From positions 1 to 64,000 of the forward strand of contig JAWKHS010000008.1 in assembly GCA_041394705.1 (NCBI GenBank): DNA of 64,000 bases, given 5' to 3'. The notes beneath the pieces were generated by a model. That model saw nothing but the letters and a program-made list of their open reading frames with translations, searched no databases and was not told the origin of the DNA. The position numbers and the translations under genes were made by a program. This DNA comes from Vicinamibacterales bacterium (GTDB lineage: Bacteria > Acidobacteriota > Vicinamibacteria > Vicinamibacterales > UBA2999). Every line of letters starts with the position of its first letter. The stretch's first letter is position 1. Of the stretch, positions 39,338 through 48,372 are shown piece by piece.

Positions 39338-40897
39338 ATGGTGCGGGTGTCGCTCGTCGTGGCCGCGGTGCTGTGGGCGGCCGGGCAGCCCACGGGCGTG
39401 TTGCGCGTCAGCGTCACGGTCGCGGAGCCCGGTCTCGCGCCCAGGCCGCTGGCCCGCCACGTCCTGCTCGTGAGCGACAACCCGCCCACGACGAGCCCGC
39501 GGCGGCTCGTGACGGGCGCCGACGGCACGGGCAGCCTCCGCCTGCCCCCCGGGAACTACACGGTGGAGTCCGACGCGCCCGTCGTCCTGGGCGGCACCGC
39601 CTACTCGTGGATGCAGACCGTGGACGTGACGGCGGGCGCGGAAGCGTCGCTGGCCCTCACCGCCGAGAACGCGGAGCGGACGACGGCGGCGGACACCGCC
39701 AATCGCCCGCCTCGCCCGCCGGACGCCTCCGACGTGCTCATCGCCTGGGATCGCAGCGTGGTGTCGGTGTGGACGCCGACCGCCCATGCCTCCGGCGTCG
39801 TGGTGGATGCCGCGGGACTCATCGCGACGAGCCGGCAGCTCGTGGGCGACGCGCCGGTGGTCGACGCACAGATCGACGCGGCCACCACGCGCGAGGGGCG
39901 CGTGCTCGTGGCCGACCCCGCCGCCGACGTCGCCATCGTCTGGGTCGATCCCACGGCGCTCGCGAACGCCCCGCCGGTGCCCCTGGACTGCACGCGACCG
40001 GCGCCGGCCGGACTCACCAACGGCCAGCCGATCGTCGCCCTCGGGAAGGCCCGCGGACGGCCCGTGCGGATGACGGAGGGCGCGCTGAACCGCGTCGCCT
40101 CCCGCACGATGATCGCGGACCTCGGCCTGGAGGACGACACCCTCGGCGGGCCGGTGTTTGCGATCGGCGGCGGGATGATCGGCCTCACCTCGCGCCTGGC
40201 CGAGAAGGAAGGCGACCCGCGCGACGACACCCGAGTGGTGCGGGCGGACGCCGTCTGCGGCGCGCTCGCCGCTGCGCGGACCAGGATGGCGGCCTCGCCG
40301 GCGCCCAGTCCCGCACCGCGCCCGATCGAACCGGCGACGGTCCTCTCCGAGGCGGTGTTGGAGCGCCAGATGCAGGGCCGCGCCGGTGCGCTGAAGCCCT
40401 ACGCGGTGAGCACGCCCGGCTTCGACGTGGCCTTCCTCACGCCGCTGCTCGTCTACGCCAGCCGCGACGCCATCGACTACGCGAACTGGTCGGGCTACGT
40501 GGCCGAACGGCCGACGGTGCTCCTGGTGCGGGTCACGCCGAAGCAGGAGGAGGGGTTCTGGACGACGGTGGCCCGCGGCCTCGCCATGACGCAGGGGCTC
40601 GCCCTGCCTCCCATCCGGCACTTCAGGCCCGGGTTCGCCCGCATGAGGGTCACGTGCGGCGCCACCGACGTGACGCCCATCCATCCCTTCCTGCTCGAGC
40701 GCCGCGTGACCGAGACCGACGCCGTCCACGAGGGCCTCTACGTCTTCACGCCCGACGCGCTGACGCCGGCCTGCGGCACGGTGACGCTCGAGATCGTCTC
40801 CGAGAAAGAACCCGGAAAGGGAGACACCGTCACGGTCGACCCGAAGGTCATCGATCAGATCTGGCAGGACTTCGCGCCGTACCGAGCCGCGCGATAG
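39338..40897 (+). CDS. Secreted protein with degenerate trypsin-like domain
   Basis: A 519-residue protein with a short signal-like N-terminus, a carboxypeptidase-regulatory-like segment (residues about 20-110), a trypsin-like domain (about 130-315), and an unknown C-terminal domain. The protease fold shows ASGVVVDAAGLIATSRQLV where active enzymes have a TNxHV His motif, and DDTLGGPVF where GDSGGP holds the Ser; both catalytic residues are absent, so it is probably a pseudo-protease. It diverges from the kinase-BRCT gene across a 91-bp gap. Function unknown. Confidence 0.65.
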   Translation: MVRVSLVVAAVLWAAGQPTGVLRVSVTVAEPGLAPRPLARHVLLVSDNPPTTSPRRLVTGADGTGSLRLPPGNYTVESDAPVVLGGTAYSWMQTVDVTAGAEASLALTAENAERTTAADTANRPPRPPDASDVLIAWDRSVVSVWTPTAHASGVVVDAAGLIATSRQLVGDAPVVDAQIDAATTREGRVLVADPAADVAIVWVDPTALANAPPVPLDCTRPAPAGLTNGQPIVALGKARGRPVRMTEGALNRVASRTMIADLGLEDDTLGGPVFAIGGGMIGLTSRLAEKEGDPRDDTRVVRADAVCGALAAARTRMAASPAPSPAPRPIEPATVLSEAVLERQMQGRAGALKPYAVSTPGFDVAFLTPLLVYASRDAIDYANWSGYVAERPTVLLVRVTPKQEEGFWTTVARGLAMTQGLALPPIRHFRPGFARMRVTCGATDVTPIHPFLLERRVTETDAVHEGLYVFTPDALTPACGTVTLEIVSEKEPGKGDTVTVDPKVIDQIWQDFAPYRAAR

Positions 40898-41003
40898 GGC
40901 GCACGCGATCCCCGCGGCGGATCGGGCCTGCCGGGCGCCCTTGCGACAGCTCAGCCGTTCGACTACGCTTGGGCCTCCCTCGCCGACCCGTCAAGGAGCA
41001 GCC

Positions 41004-41996
41004 ATGAGAGTGGTGCGCGCCGTCGTTGGAGTCGTCGTGCTGCTGGCGCGCGCCATCGGCTACGAGTGGTTCACGGGGTTGGTCGAGACCCTGCAGCGGT
41101 GGTGGGCCCGCCTCAAGGTCCGAATCGCCAACAAGCGCCTGCCGCACCCGGACCGCAACACCGGCGCGGACTGCCTGACGGTGGACCACCCGGCCGTGCG
41201 ACGACCCGACCCCTGCATCTACTCGCAGGCTTACCTGACCCAGCTCGGACTGCCCGTGACCTGGGACAACCCCGACATCGTGCTGCTGAAGAACGGCGTG
41301 GTCGTCCCCGAGCACGATCTCCAGCCGGGCACGGCCTACGACATCGAGGCCACCATCTGGAACAACTCGTTCACGGCGCCGGTCATCGGCCTCGGCGTCA
41401 AGGCGTCGTTCCTGACCTTCGGCGTCGCCACCACCTCGACGCCGATCGGCGCGACCACCGTGGATCTCGGAGCGAAGGGCACGGCCGCGCATCCGGCCAG
41501 GGCCAGGCTGCCGTGGATCACGCCGGCGACGCCCGGGCACTTCTGCATCCAGATCGAGCTCACCTGCGCCGACGACGTCAACCCGGCGAACAACCTCGGC
41601 CAGAACAACGTCGACGTCGTTCCCGCCCAGTCGCCGGCGAAGTTCACCTTCCAGCTGCGGAACGACAGGGCGACGTCGCGACGGTATTCCTTCACGGTGG
41701 ACACCTACACCCTGCTGGACCTGCCCGAGTGCGACCAGGAGCCGCGCGGCGAGCTCCGCTCGGCCCGCATCCGGCGGACGGTGGCGCGCCACCGGGCCGC
41801 CGACGTCACGGTACCCGCGGAGTGGACGGTCGCGATCTCGCCCGCCACGCCGACGCTCGCCGCCGGGGACGAGATCACGATCCATGTCGAGGTGACGCCG
41901 CCCGCCGGCTTCGCCGGCGACAAGCCGTTCAACGTCAACGCCTTCGCCGACGGCGCCTTCGCCGGCGGGGTGACGCTGGTCGCCCGCGTCGCCTGA
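41004..41996 (+). CDS. Unknown membrane-anchored protein with Ig/CARDB-like domain
   Basis: A 330-residue protein. A hydrophobic segment (residues 2-17) and an amphipathic stretch with WWARLK precede a beta-rich body with the pattern W-D-N-P-D-I-V-L, YDIEATIWNNS, and NPANNLGQNNVDV, typical of CARDB-type immunoglobulin-like domains in two copies (about residues 90-215 and 260-328). AAGGAG lies 7 bp before the ATG. It is followed at 23 bp by another unrecognised gene, and the two probably form a cassette. Function unknown. Confidence 0.6.
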   Translation: MRVVRAVVGVVVLLARAIGYEWFTGLVETLQRWWARLKVRIANKRLPHPDRNTGADCLTVDHPAVRRPDPCIYSQAYLTQLGLPVTWDNPDIVLLKNGVVVPEHDLQPGTAYDIEATIWNNSFTAPVIGLGVKASFLTFGVATTSTPIGATTVDLGAKGTAAHPARARLPWITPATPGHFCIQIELTCADDVNPANNLGQNNVDVVPAQSPAKFTFQLRNDRATSRRYSFTVDTYTLLDLPECDQEPRGELRSARIRRTVARHRAADVTVPAEWTVAISPATPTLAAGDEITIHVEVTPPAGFAGDKPFNVNAFADGAFAGGVTLVARVA

Positions 41997-42019
41997 AGGG
42001 CCGCGAAGGAGCGTCATCC

Positions 42020-43039
42020 ATGGCCGCCAAGCACTACACCTCGTGCACGAGCGCGTCGGACTACGTGGACCTGTCGTTCACGGCGATCGGCTTCCGCAAC
42101 ATCTTCCTCATGCTCCTGTCGGGCGAGTTCCTGGCCTGGATCGCGGTCGTCCTGCTCGGCGGACCGGCGCTGCTGTACGCGATCGCCTTCTTCGCCTCCG
42201 CGGTCGTCTACCTCGACTGGTGGCTGCACGGGCGCCTGATCTGCCTGGGCCACGATCAGTGCATCGTCGGCGTGATCACGGGGCTCGGGCCGGCCGACCC
42301 GGTGGAGAAGGGCGGCGACAACGACTTCAGCATGAACGTGCTGCTCGCGGGCAGCCCGGTCACGTACGCGGAAGCCACGCAGAAATACTGGACCAGCGTC
42401 CAGGGGCACATCGTGGCGGAGCATCCAGACGTGCTGGCCATCGGCCGGGCGTACGTCCAGGACGAGGGCCACAAGACATACGTGACCTCGCTGCACTCGG
42501 AGTTCGAGGGCGACGGCATCGCCGAGCTGCTCAAGTGGGCGAAGGTGATCCTGGCCCTGCTGATTGCGGCGCTGTTCGTCCCCGACGTGATCCGCGCGCT
42601 CCTGATCCTGCTGGCGGTGTTCCTCACGCTCGTGAACATCGTGGACGTGGTCACGGCGCCGCCCGGGCTGCAGGGAGCCGGCAACCCGCTCGACGTCGAT
42701 CCCCGCCTCATCATCGGGAAAGGCGACATCGTGGCCGTGAAGGGGACGTGGGTCTATGACTCCCTGCACCACGGCTGGAACGAGATGCACCCCGTGCTCG
42801 CGTGCGAGGTCGTCGGCCAGCTGCCGCTGCCCGACATGCGCGTGATCCACGATCCGCCCGTGACCTGGCCCGCGCCGTTCGACACCGACGCCGGCATCAC
42901 CGCGTTCGTGCAGCGCTGGTGCGCCGGCATCAAGGACGCGGACGACGCCGTGGACGGCGGCAGCGGGGACGACCCCTCGAACGGCTGGGTCGTGCATCCG
43001 CTGGTCGACGGGTGCAAGCCCCCGCCGATCATCCTCTGA
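42020..43039 (+). CDS. Unknown membrane protein, second gene of a two-gene cassette
   Basis: A 339-residue protein with two adjacent N-terminal helices (about residues 25-72), a loop containing LICLGHDQCIVGVITGL, a soluble middle region, another pair of helices near 172-215, and a soluble C-terminus that is acidic then ends in hydrophobic residues. The CLGxDxCxVG motif after a helical hairpin resembles uncharacterised proteins I have no name for. AAGGAG precedes the ATG by about 9 bp. Coupled to the CARDB-like gene upstream. Function unknown. Confidence 0.6.
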   Translation: MAAKHYTSCTSASDYVDLSFTAIGFRNIFLMLLSGEFLAWIAVVLLGGPALLYAIAFFASAVVYLDWWLHGRLICLGHDQCIVGVITGLGPADPVEKGGDNDFSMNVLLAGSPVTYAEATQKYWTSVQGHIVAEHPDVLAIGRAYVQDEGHKTYVTSLHSEFEGDGIAELLKWAKVILALLIAALFVPDVIRALLILLAVFLTLVNIVDVVTAPPGLQGAGNPLDVDPRLIIGKGDIVAVKGTWVYDSLHHGWNEMHPVLACEVVGQLPLPDMRVIHDPPVTWPAPFDTDAGITAFVQRWCAGIKDADDAVDGGSGDDPSNGWVVHPLVDGCKPPPIIL

Positions 43040-43087
43040 GCGGCGGACACGCGGCGCCCGGGCGGCGAGTCCGGCATACTGTGGCCC

Positions 43088-43564
43088 ATGCACGTCTCGA
43101 CCGATGGCCTGCGACGGCTGGTGGCGGCCCGGGCCCTGCTGTGTGACGCCGCGGCGCCCGCGTACCGGGTGGACGCGGTGGCCGCCGCGGTGGGAATGTC
43201 GGCGTTTCACTTCATCCGGCGCTTCGACGCCGTCTTCGGCGCGACGCCGCATCAGTACCGGATGCGGACGCGGCTGGCGCGGGCGAAGGACGCGCTGGCG
43301 GCGGGCGGCACCGTGACCGACGTCTGCTTCGACGTCGGGTTCTCGAGCCTGGGCAGCTTCAGCAGCCTGTTCAGCCGAGAGTTCGGCGAGTCGCCATCGG
43401 CCTACCGCCGCCGCGTGCGAACGCTGGTCGCCGTCCCGGGGCTGCGGCAGGCCCCTGGGCTCCTGGCGGTCCGGCATCCTGGGTGCCTCTCGCTCATGGC
43501 CCACCTCCCGGCGTGGCCGCAGTTTTCGAGAAGCGCGGCCCGCCCGGCCGATGCCACAGTGTGA
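43088..43564 (+). CDS. AraC-family transcriptional regulator (HTH domain only)
   Basis: A 158-residue protein whose first 105 residues are a complete AraC DNA-binding domain: VDAVAAAVGMSAFHFIRRFDAVFGATPHQYRMRTRL and then VTDVCFDVGFSSLGSFSSLFSREFGESPSAYRR, read here in parts. There is no N-terminal ligand domain; the remaining 50 residues are of unknown fold. TACTGT at 43077-43082, 5 bp before the ATG, is a possible -10 for a leaderless transcript. It is followed by a VOC protein on the same strand, which may be its target. Confidence 0.88.
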   Translation: MHVSTDGLRRLVAARALLCDAAAPAYRVDAVAAAVGMSAFHFIRRFDAVFGATPHQYRMRTRLARAKDALAAGGTVTDVCFDVGFSSLGSFSSLFSREFGESPSAYRRRVRTLVAVPGLRQAPGLLAVRHPGCLSLMAHLPAWPQFSRSAARPADATV

Positions 43565-43584
43565 CCCGGAGGCACACGACACCG

Positions 43585-43980
43585 ATGGCCCTGCGAATCG
43601 CGTTGACGAGTCTGCTGGTGGACGACCAGCAGAAGGCACTGGACTTCTACACCAACGTGCTCGGGTTCGAGGCGAAGCACGACATCCCCATGGGCGAGTA
43701 CCGCTGGATCACGGTCACGTCGCCCGCCGGCGCGGAGGGCGTCGAGCTGACGCTCGAGCCGAACGCCAATCCGGCAGCCCGCACGTTCCAGGAGGCCATG
43801 TTCTCCCAGGGCATCCCGCTCACGGCGTTCGAGGTGGACGACCTCCAGGCGGAGTGGCGCCGGTTGACGGCGCGCGGCGTGGCCTTCACGCAGGCGCCGA
43901 CGGACGCGGGCCCGGTCGCGATCGCCGTCTTGGCCGACACCTGCGGCAACCTGATTCAGCTCTACCAGCGGCGAGGATAG
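43585..43980 (+). CDS. VOC (glyoxalase/dioxygenase superfamily) protein
   Basis: A 131-residue VOC fold protein of two beta-alpha-beta-beta-beta units: VDDQQKALDFYTNVLGFEAKHD, then FEVDDLQAEWRRLTARGVAF and a final TCGNLIQLYQ strand with a Gln where a metal-binding Glu or Gln is usual. It resembles the YaeR/extradiol-like group encoded beside AraC regulators. GGAGG is 12 bp upstream of the ATG. It is 20 bp after the AraC gene. Substrate unknown. Confidence 0.85.
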   Translation: MALRIALTSLLVDDQQKALDFYTNVLGFEAKHDIPMGEYRWITVTSPAGAEGVELTLEPNANPAARTFQEAMFSQGIPLTAFEVDDLQAEWRRLTARGVAFTQAPTDAGPVAIAVLADTCGNLIQLYQRRG

Positions 43981-44001
43981 GGAGGCGGCCGGACGGCGCA
44001 C

Positions 44002-44532
44002 ATGGAGCTTCCCCTGCCCGTCGGCACGGTCCGGCCGTTCCACCCGGACGACGCGCCGTCGCTCGCGCGCCACGCCGACGACCGCCGCGTCTGGATCAAC
44101 CTGCGGGATCGCTTCCCGCACCCCTACGGCCTTCGCGACGCCGAGACCTTCATCGAGATGACGGCGCGGCGCTCGCCGCCGACCGTGTTCGCCATCGTCG
44201 TGGGCGGCGCGGCCGTGGGTGGCATCGGATACGAACGGCACGAGGACGTCGAACGGGTGTCGGCCGAGCTCGGCTACTGGCTCGGCGCCGCGTACTGGAA
44301 TCGCGGCATCGTGACGGCCGCGGTGGCCGCCGTCACGCGCCATGCCTTCGCGCAGCACCCGGACCTGGAGCGGCTGTACGCGCTGCCCTTCGCCTGGAAC
44401 GCCGCGTCGGCGCGCGTGCTCGAGAAGGCCGGCTACCGCCTCGAGGGGCGGATGCGACGGTCCGCCATCAAGGACGGCCAGGTCACCGACCAGTTCCTCT
44501 ACGCGATACTCCGCACCGAGGTCGACGCCTAG
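44002..44532 (+). CDS. GNAT N-acetyltransferase, RimJ/RimL type
   Basis: A 176-residue acetyltransferase. VRPFHPDDAPSLARHADD at the N-terminus, AVGGIGYERHEDVERVSAELGYWLGAAYWNRGIV (in parts, the acetyl-CoA approach), and the late motif YALPFAWNAASARVLEKAGYRLEGRMRRS are typical of the RimJ/RimL branch. It probably acetylates a protein N-terminus or a small amine. Same strand as AraC and VOC, 21 bp after the latter, so possibly one operon. Confidence 0.88.
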   Translation: MELPLPVGTVRPFHPDDAPSLARHADDRRVWINLRDRFPHPYGLRDAETFIEMTARRSPPTVFAIVVGGAAVGGIGYERHEDVERVSAELGYWLGAAYWNRGIVTAAVAAVTRHAFAQHPDLERLYALPFAWNAASARVLEKAGYRLEGRMRRSAIKDGQVTDQFLYAILRTEVDA

Positions 44533-44559
44533 GCGGCGGCCCCTCCCGAAGCGGCCTCG

Positions 44560-45555
44560 TCATCCGCCCAGTGCGTAGACCAGGCTCACGGCCAGCACGT
44601 ACACGGCGGCGATGGCGCTCGTGTCCCACGCCACCGCGAAGCGCTTCGTCATCACGCGGTAGGTCAGGCCGATGAGGAACAGCGCGTACATCGCGATCAC
44701 GGCCAGGACCGACACCGCGTGACCCGGCGTGGCGTCGGCCAGCAGGTAACCGCCGCGGTAGAAGACGTCGTCGAGGCCGAGGATCAGCATGTTGAAGAGG
44801 TTGCTGCCCAGCACGTTCCCGACGCCGAGGTCGATCGCGCCGATGCGCACCGCCGAGATCGACACGACGATCTCGGGCAGCGACGTCGTGATGGCCACGA
44901 ACAGACTGCCGACGAACGCGGTGCCGAGGCCCGTCTGCCGTGCCAGGTCCTCGGCGAGGCCCGGCAGTGCGAGCGACGCCGCCACGACGACCACCGACGC
45001 GCCCGCGTAGTGCAGGACGGCGGTGCGCGTCGGCACGTCCGCGTAGTGCAGCTCCTCGGCCACCTCCTGCACCTCGCGGCCGATGCGGCGCTTCTCGTGC
45101 GCGAAGATCACGCGCATCGCCAGGAAGTAGAGCGCGATGAGCGCCAGCGACCAGAGGCCGATTCCGCCGGCGACGGGCGTCCAGGCGCCCGTGACGATCC
45201 CGATGCCGGCGACGGCCGCCAGGAGCCCGCCGAAGCCAATCGACAGCGCGTGCCCCTGGTGGGCGCGCGTACTGAGCGGCTCCGGGTGGACCGCGTCCAT
45301 GAAGGACAGGATGAACAGGTTGAACATGCAGCTGCCCAGGACGTCGCCCACGGCGATGTCGGGCAGGTCGTGGAGCGCGGTGGCGCCGAAGCCGGTGAAG
45401 AGCTCGGGCAGGCTCGTGGTGGCGGCCAGGAGGACCGCGCCGACCCACGTGCGGCCGAGGCCGCTCTTCTCGCCCAGGATGTCGCCGTAGCGGGCCAGGC
45501 GGACGCCGCCCGCCACGATGAGGCCGGCCACGAGGACGAATCCCAGCCAGATCAC
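44560..45555 (-). CDS. Na+/Ca2+ exchanger-family membrane protein (CaCA)
   Basis: A 331-residue membrane protein with about ten helices and the two inverted alpha-repeats that define the family: ATTSLPELFTGF with GDVLGSCMFNLFI (first repeat), and AITTSLPEIVVSI with GNVLGSNLFNMLI (second repeat). The paired Glu and Asn residues coordinate Ca2+ and Na+. A GTG start at 45553-45555 gives VIWLGFVLVAGL, immediately a membrane helix, preferred over longer Arg-rich extensions. It lies 52 bp downstream of the marR gene on the same strand and may be co-regulated. Confidence 0.88.
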   Translation of the reverse strand: MIWLGFVLVAGLIVAGGVRLARYGDILGEKSGLGRTWVGAVLLAATTSLPELFTGFGATALHDLPDIAVGDVLGSCMFNLFILSFMDAVHPEPLSTRAHQGHALSIGFGGLLAAVAGIGIVTGAWTPVAGGIGLWSLALIALYFLAMRVIFAHEKRRIGREVQEVAEELHYADVPTRTAVLHYAGASVVVVAASLALPGLAEDLARQTGLGTAFVGSLFVAITTSLPEIVVSISAVRIGAIDLGVGNVLGSNLFNMLILGLDDVFYRGGYLLADATPGHAVSVLAVIAMYALFLIGLTYRVMTKRFAVAWDTSAIAAVYVLAVSLVYALGG

Positions 45556-45607
45556 GCGGCCCCCGGGCGGGTGGCGACGCGGGCGCGGGCCCGTGACCGG
45601 ATGGAGG

Positions 45608-46135
45608 TCATCGGGCCGCCGACGAGCGCGCCGTCCTGGTGGAGGCACGCCGGTCCCGCGCCGGCGGGCGTGCGTCGGCGGCGCCGAGACAGCCCGCGAG
45701 GTACTCGAGCATCCGCGTGGTGGCCCGCCGGTCCCGCTCGCCCACCGCCCGGAGCGTGTCGGCCACGGCGGCCTCGACGGTGCCCGACCGTCGCGCGTTC
45801 ACGGCGGCGCCGCGCGGCGTGAGGCGCAGCACGGCGCGCCGGGCGTCGTCCGGATCGTCCGTGCGGGCCACGAGGCCCTGCGTCACCAGGCGGTGGAGCA
45901 CCCCGGTGAGCGTGCTGGGATGGACGTGCAGCGTGGCGGCGAGTTCGCCCGCGGAGAGCCCCGGCCGCAGGCCGACCAGGCGCAGGGCCAGACGCTGTGG
46001 CCCGGTGACGCCGACGCTCGACTGCATCCGCTTCGACGCCGTCTCGAGGCAATGGGCCACGGCCCAGAGGAGCTGCAGGAAGTCGAGCTCCGGAGTGAGG
46101 GGCGCGTGCCTGGGACGCCGATGGTTTGTGCTCAA
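45608..46135 (-). CDS. MarR-family transcriptional regulator
   Basis: A 175-residue winged-helix regulator: LTPELDFLQLLWAVAHCLETASKRMQ (dimer helix), LSAGELAATLHVHPSTLTGVLHRLVTQGLVART (recognition helix region) and DARRAVLRLTPRGAAV (wing). The start appears to be TTG at 46135 inside the GTTTG-TGCT-CAAAC palindrome; no better in-frame start is visible, so the true N-terminus is uncertain. It diverges from otsAB across only 25 bp and precedes the exchanger gene. Confidence 0.85.
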   Translation of the reverse strand: MSTNHRRPRHAPLTPELDFLQLLWAVAHCLETASKRMQSSVGVTGPQRLALRLVGLRPGLSAGELAATLHVHPSTLTGVLHRLVTQGLVARTDDPDDARRAVLRLTPRGAAVNARRSGTVEAAVADTLRAVGERDRRATTRMLEYLAGCLGAADARPPARDRRASTRTARSSAAR

Positions 46136-46154
46136 ACTAACGAGATGGTAGCAT
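46124..46154 (+). promoter_or_regulatory. otsAB promoter overlapped by a MarR-type palindrome
   Basis: TTGTGC (46126-46131), a 17-bp spacer and TAGCAT (46149-46154) form a -35/-10 pair 6 bp before the otsAB ATG, implying a leaderless transcript. GTTTG-N4-CAAAC (46124-46137) covers the -35 and the marR start, so MarR binding here could control both genes. Confidence 0.45.
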
Positions 46155-46160
46155 GCGTCG

Positions 46161-48372
46161 ATGTCTTCAGGACGGCTCCTGATCGTGTCGAACCGTCTCC
46201 CCGTGACCGCCCAGCGCCACGGCGACGGCGTGCGCGTCGTCGCCTCGAGCGGCGGGCTCGCGACGGGCCTCGGGCCGTGGCACGCCGGGTCCGACGGGCT
46301 CTGGATCGGGTGGCCGGGCGACGTCTCGTCGTACTCGGCCGAGCAGCTGGCCGGGCTGTCGAGGATGCTCGAGGACCGCGCGATCGTGCCCGTGTACCTG
46401 TCGGGGGATCAGGTGAAGCGGCACTACCACGGCTTCGCCAACCGCGTGCTGTGGCCGCTCCTGCATTACCTGATCGATCGCGTGCCGGTGGACGCCACGG
46501 GCTGGGAGGCCTACCGGCAGGTGAACGAGGCGTTCGCGGAGGTCGTGGCCTATCACTACCGCGCCGGCGATCGCATCTGGGTGCACGACTACCAGTTGAT
46601 GCTGCTGCCGGCGATGCTGCGCGAGCGCCTGCCCAAGGCCGCGATCGGGTTCTTCCTGCACGTGCCGTTCCCGTCGTCCGAGTGTTCCGCATCCTGCCGT
46701 GGCGGCGCCAGATCCTGCACGGCCTCCTGGGCGCGGATCTCATCGGCTTCCACACGTTCGCCTACCTCCGGCACTTCCTGGCGTCGCTGCTCCACGTGGA
46801 CGGCGTCGAGGCCGACGTGGACCGCGTGCGTGTGGGCGCGCGCGAGGCGCGCCTGGGCGTGTTCCCGATGGGCATCGACGCCAAGCGGTTCGACGACCTC
46901 GCGCGCTCGGAGCGCGCGGCCGCCGACGTCGAGCAGATCCGGCAGGATGGGGGTGGGCGCCACCTCGTGCTCGGGGTGGATCGCCTGGACTACACGAAAG
47001 GCATTCCACGGCGCCTGCAGGCCATCGAGCGGGTGCTCGAACGGGATCCCCACCTGCGCGACGAGCTGCGCTACCTCCAGGTGGCCGTGCCGTCCCGCGG
47101 CGACGTGGACGCCTATCGCCGCTTCCGCCCGCAGGTGGAGGAGGCCGTGGGCCGCATCAACGGACGCTTCGGCACGCCGCGGTCGGCGCCCGTGCACTAC
47201 CTGCACCAGTCCGTCTCGCCCGAGCAGCTCTCGGCGCTGTACCGCGCGGCGGACGTCATGCTCGTCACGCCCCTTCGCGACGGCATGAACCTGGTGGCGA
47301 AGGAATTCGTGGCCTCGCGCGTGGACGGCGAGGGCGTCCTCATCCTGAGCGAGTTCGCCGGCGCGGCCTCGGAGCTGGACGGCGCCCTCGTGGTGAACCC
47401 GTACGACGTGGAGGGCGTGGCGGAGGCCGTCCGTCGCGCCCTGACGATGCCGGACGCCGAGCGGCGATCGCGCATGGCCAAGATGCGGCAACGCGTGGCC
47501 AGCCACGACGTGCACGCCTGGGCCGCCGCCTTCATGGAGGCGATGGGCCAGGTGCGGCCGGTGGCGATCGCGCGGCCCGCGGCGGCTCCCGGCCCCAGCC
47601 TGGCCACGGCATTGGACGAGGCGCGCCGCGCGCCGTCGCTCCGCCTGCTCCTCGACTACGACGGCACGCTCGTGCCGTTCGCCCGCTCACCCGGCCTCGC
47701 GGCGCCCGACGAGAGCTGATGGACCTGCTCCGGGGCCTCGGCGCCCGGCCCGGCACGGACATCGAGATCGTCAGCGGACGGCCGCGCGACACGCTCGAGT
47801 CCTGGCTGGGGGACCTGCCCGTCTCGCTGTGGGCTGAGCACGGCTTCTGGTGGCGACCCGTGGGTTCCGGCCAGTGGCAGCCCACGTCGGATCTCGATCC
47901 GGCATGGCTGGAGCGGCTCGCGCCGATCTTCACGCAGTTCGCCGAGGCGACGCCCGGCGCCTTCGTCGAACGGAAGAGCGCGTCGATCGCCTGGCACTAT
48001 CGACGTGCGCACCGGGAATTCGGCCCCCGGCAGGCGCACGAGCTGCGCATGCTGCTCGGCGACGCGCTCAGCAACCAGCCGTTCGAGGTGCTCGAGGGCA
48101 AGAAGGTGATCGAGGTGCGGCTCCGCGGCGTCAGCAAGGCGGTGGTGGGCCGCCACGTGGCCAGCGTGGTCAAGGACGACACGGCGGTCCTGGCGTTCGG
48201 CGACGACCGGACCGACGACGACCTGTTCCGCGCCCTCCCGCCCACGGTCGTCACCGTGGCCGTCGGCACGCCCAGCGATCACGCCCGCTTCACCGTGCGC
48301 AGCCCCGCCGCCGTCCGGGCGGCCCTGCGATCGTTCGTGACCGACGACGATCGCGCGACGCCCGCCGCCTGA
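46161..48372 (+). pseudogene. otsA: Trehalose-6-phosphate synthase/phosphatase fusion (otsA-otsB) with two frameshifts
   Basis: The full length encodes an OtsA glycosyltransferase (UDP-glucose plus glucose-6-phosphate to trehalose-6-phosphate) fused to an OtsB phosphatase, about 736 residues if repaired. OtsA marks: RLLIVSNRLPV, the loop GLATGL, WVHDYQLMLLP, GVDRLDYTKGIP and TPLRDGMNLVAKEF. OtsB marks: LLLDYDGTLVPF (Asp nucleophile) and AFGDDRTDDDLF. The frame breaks at 46682/46683 (SSE to VFRILPWRRQ) and again at 47713/47714 (APDE to ELMDLLRGL). Both look like loss of one G from GAGG. It is either a recent pseudogene or two consensus errors; the sequence on both sides is well conserved, so decay would be very recent. 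Confidence 0.85.

Noticed and set aside
46682..47714. Programmed ribosomal frameshifting in otsAB
   Set aside because: Neither site is a slippery heptamer, two independent shifts would be needed, and the first lies in the middle of the OtsA catalytic domain.
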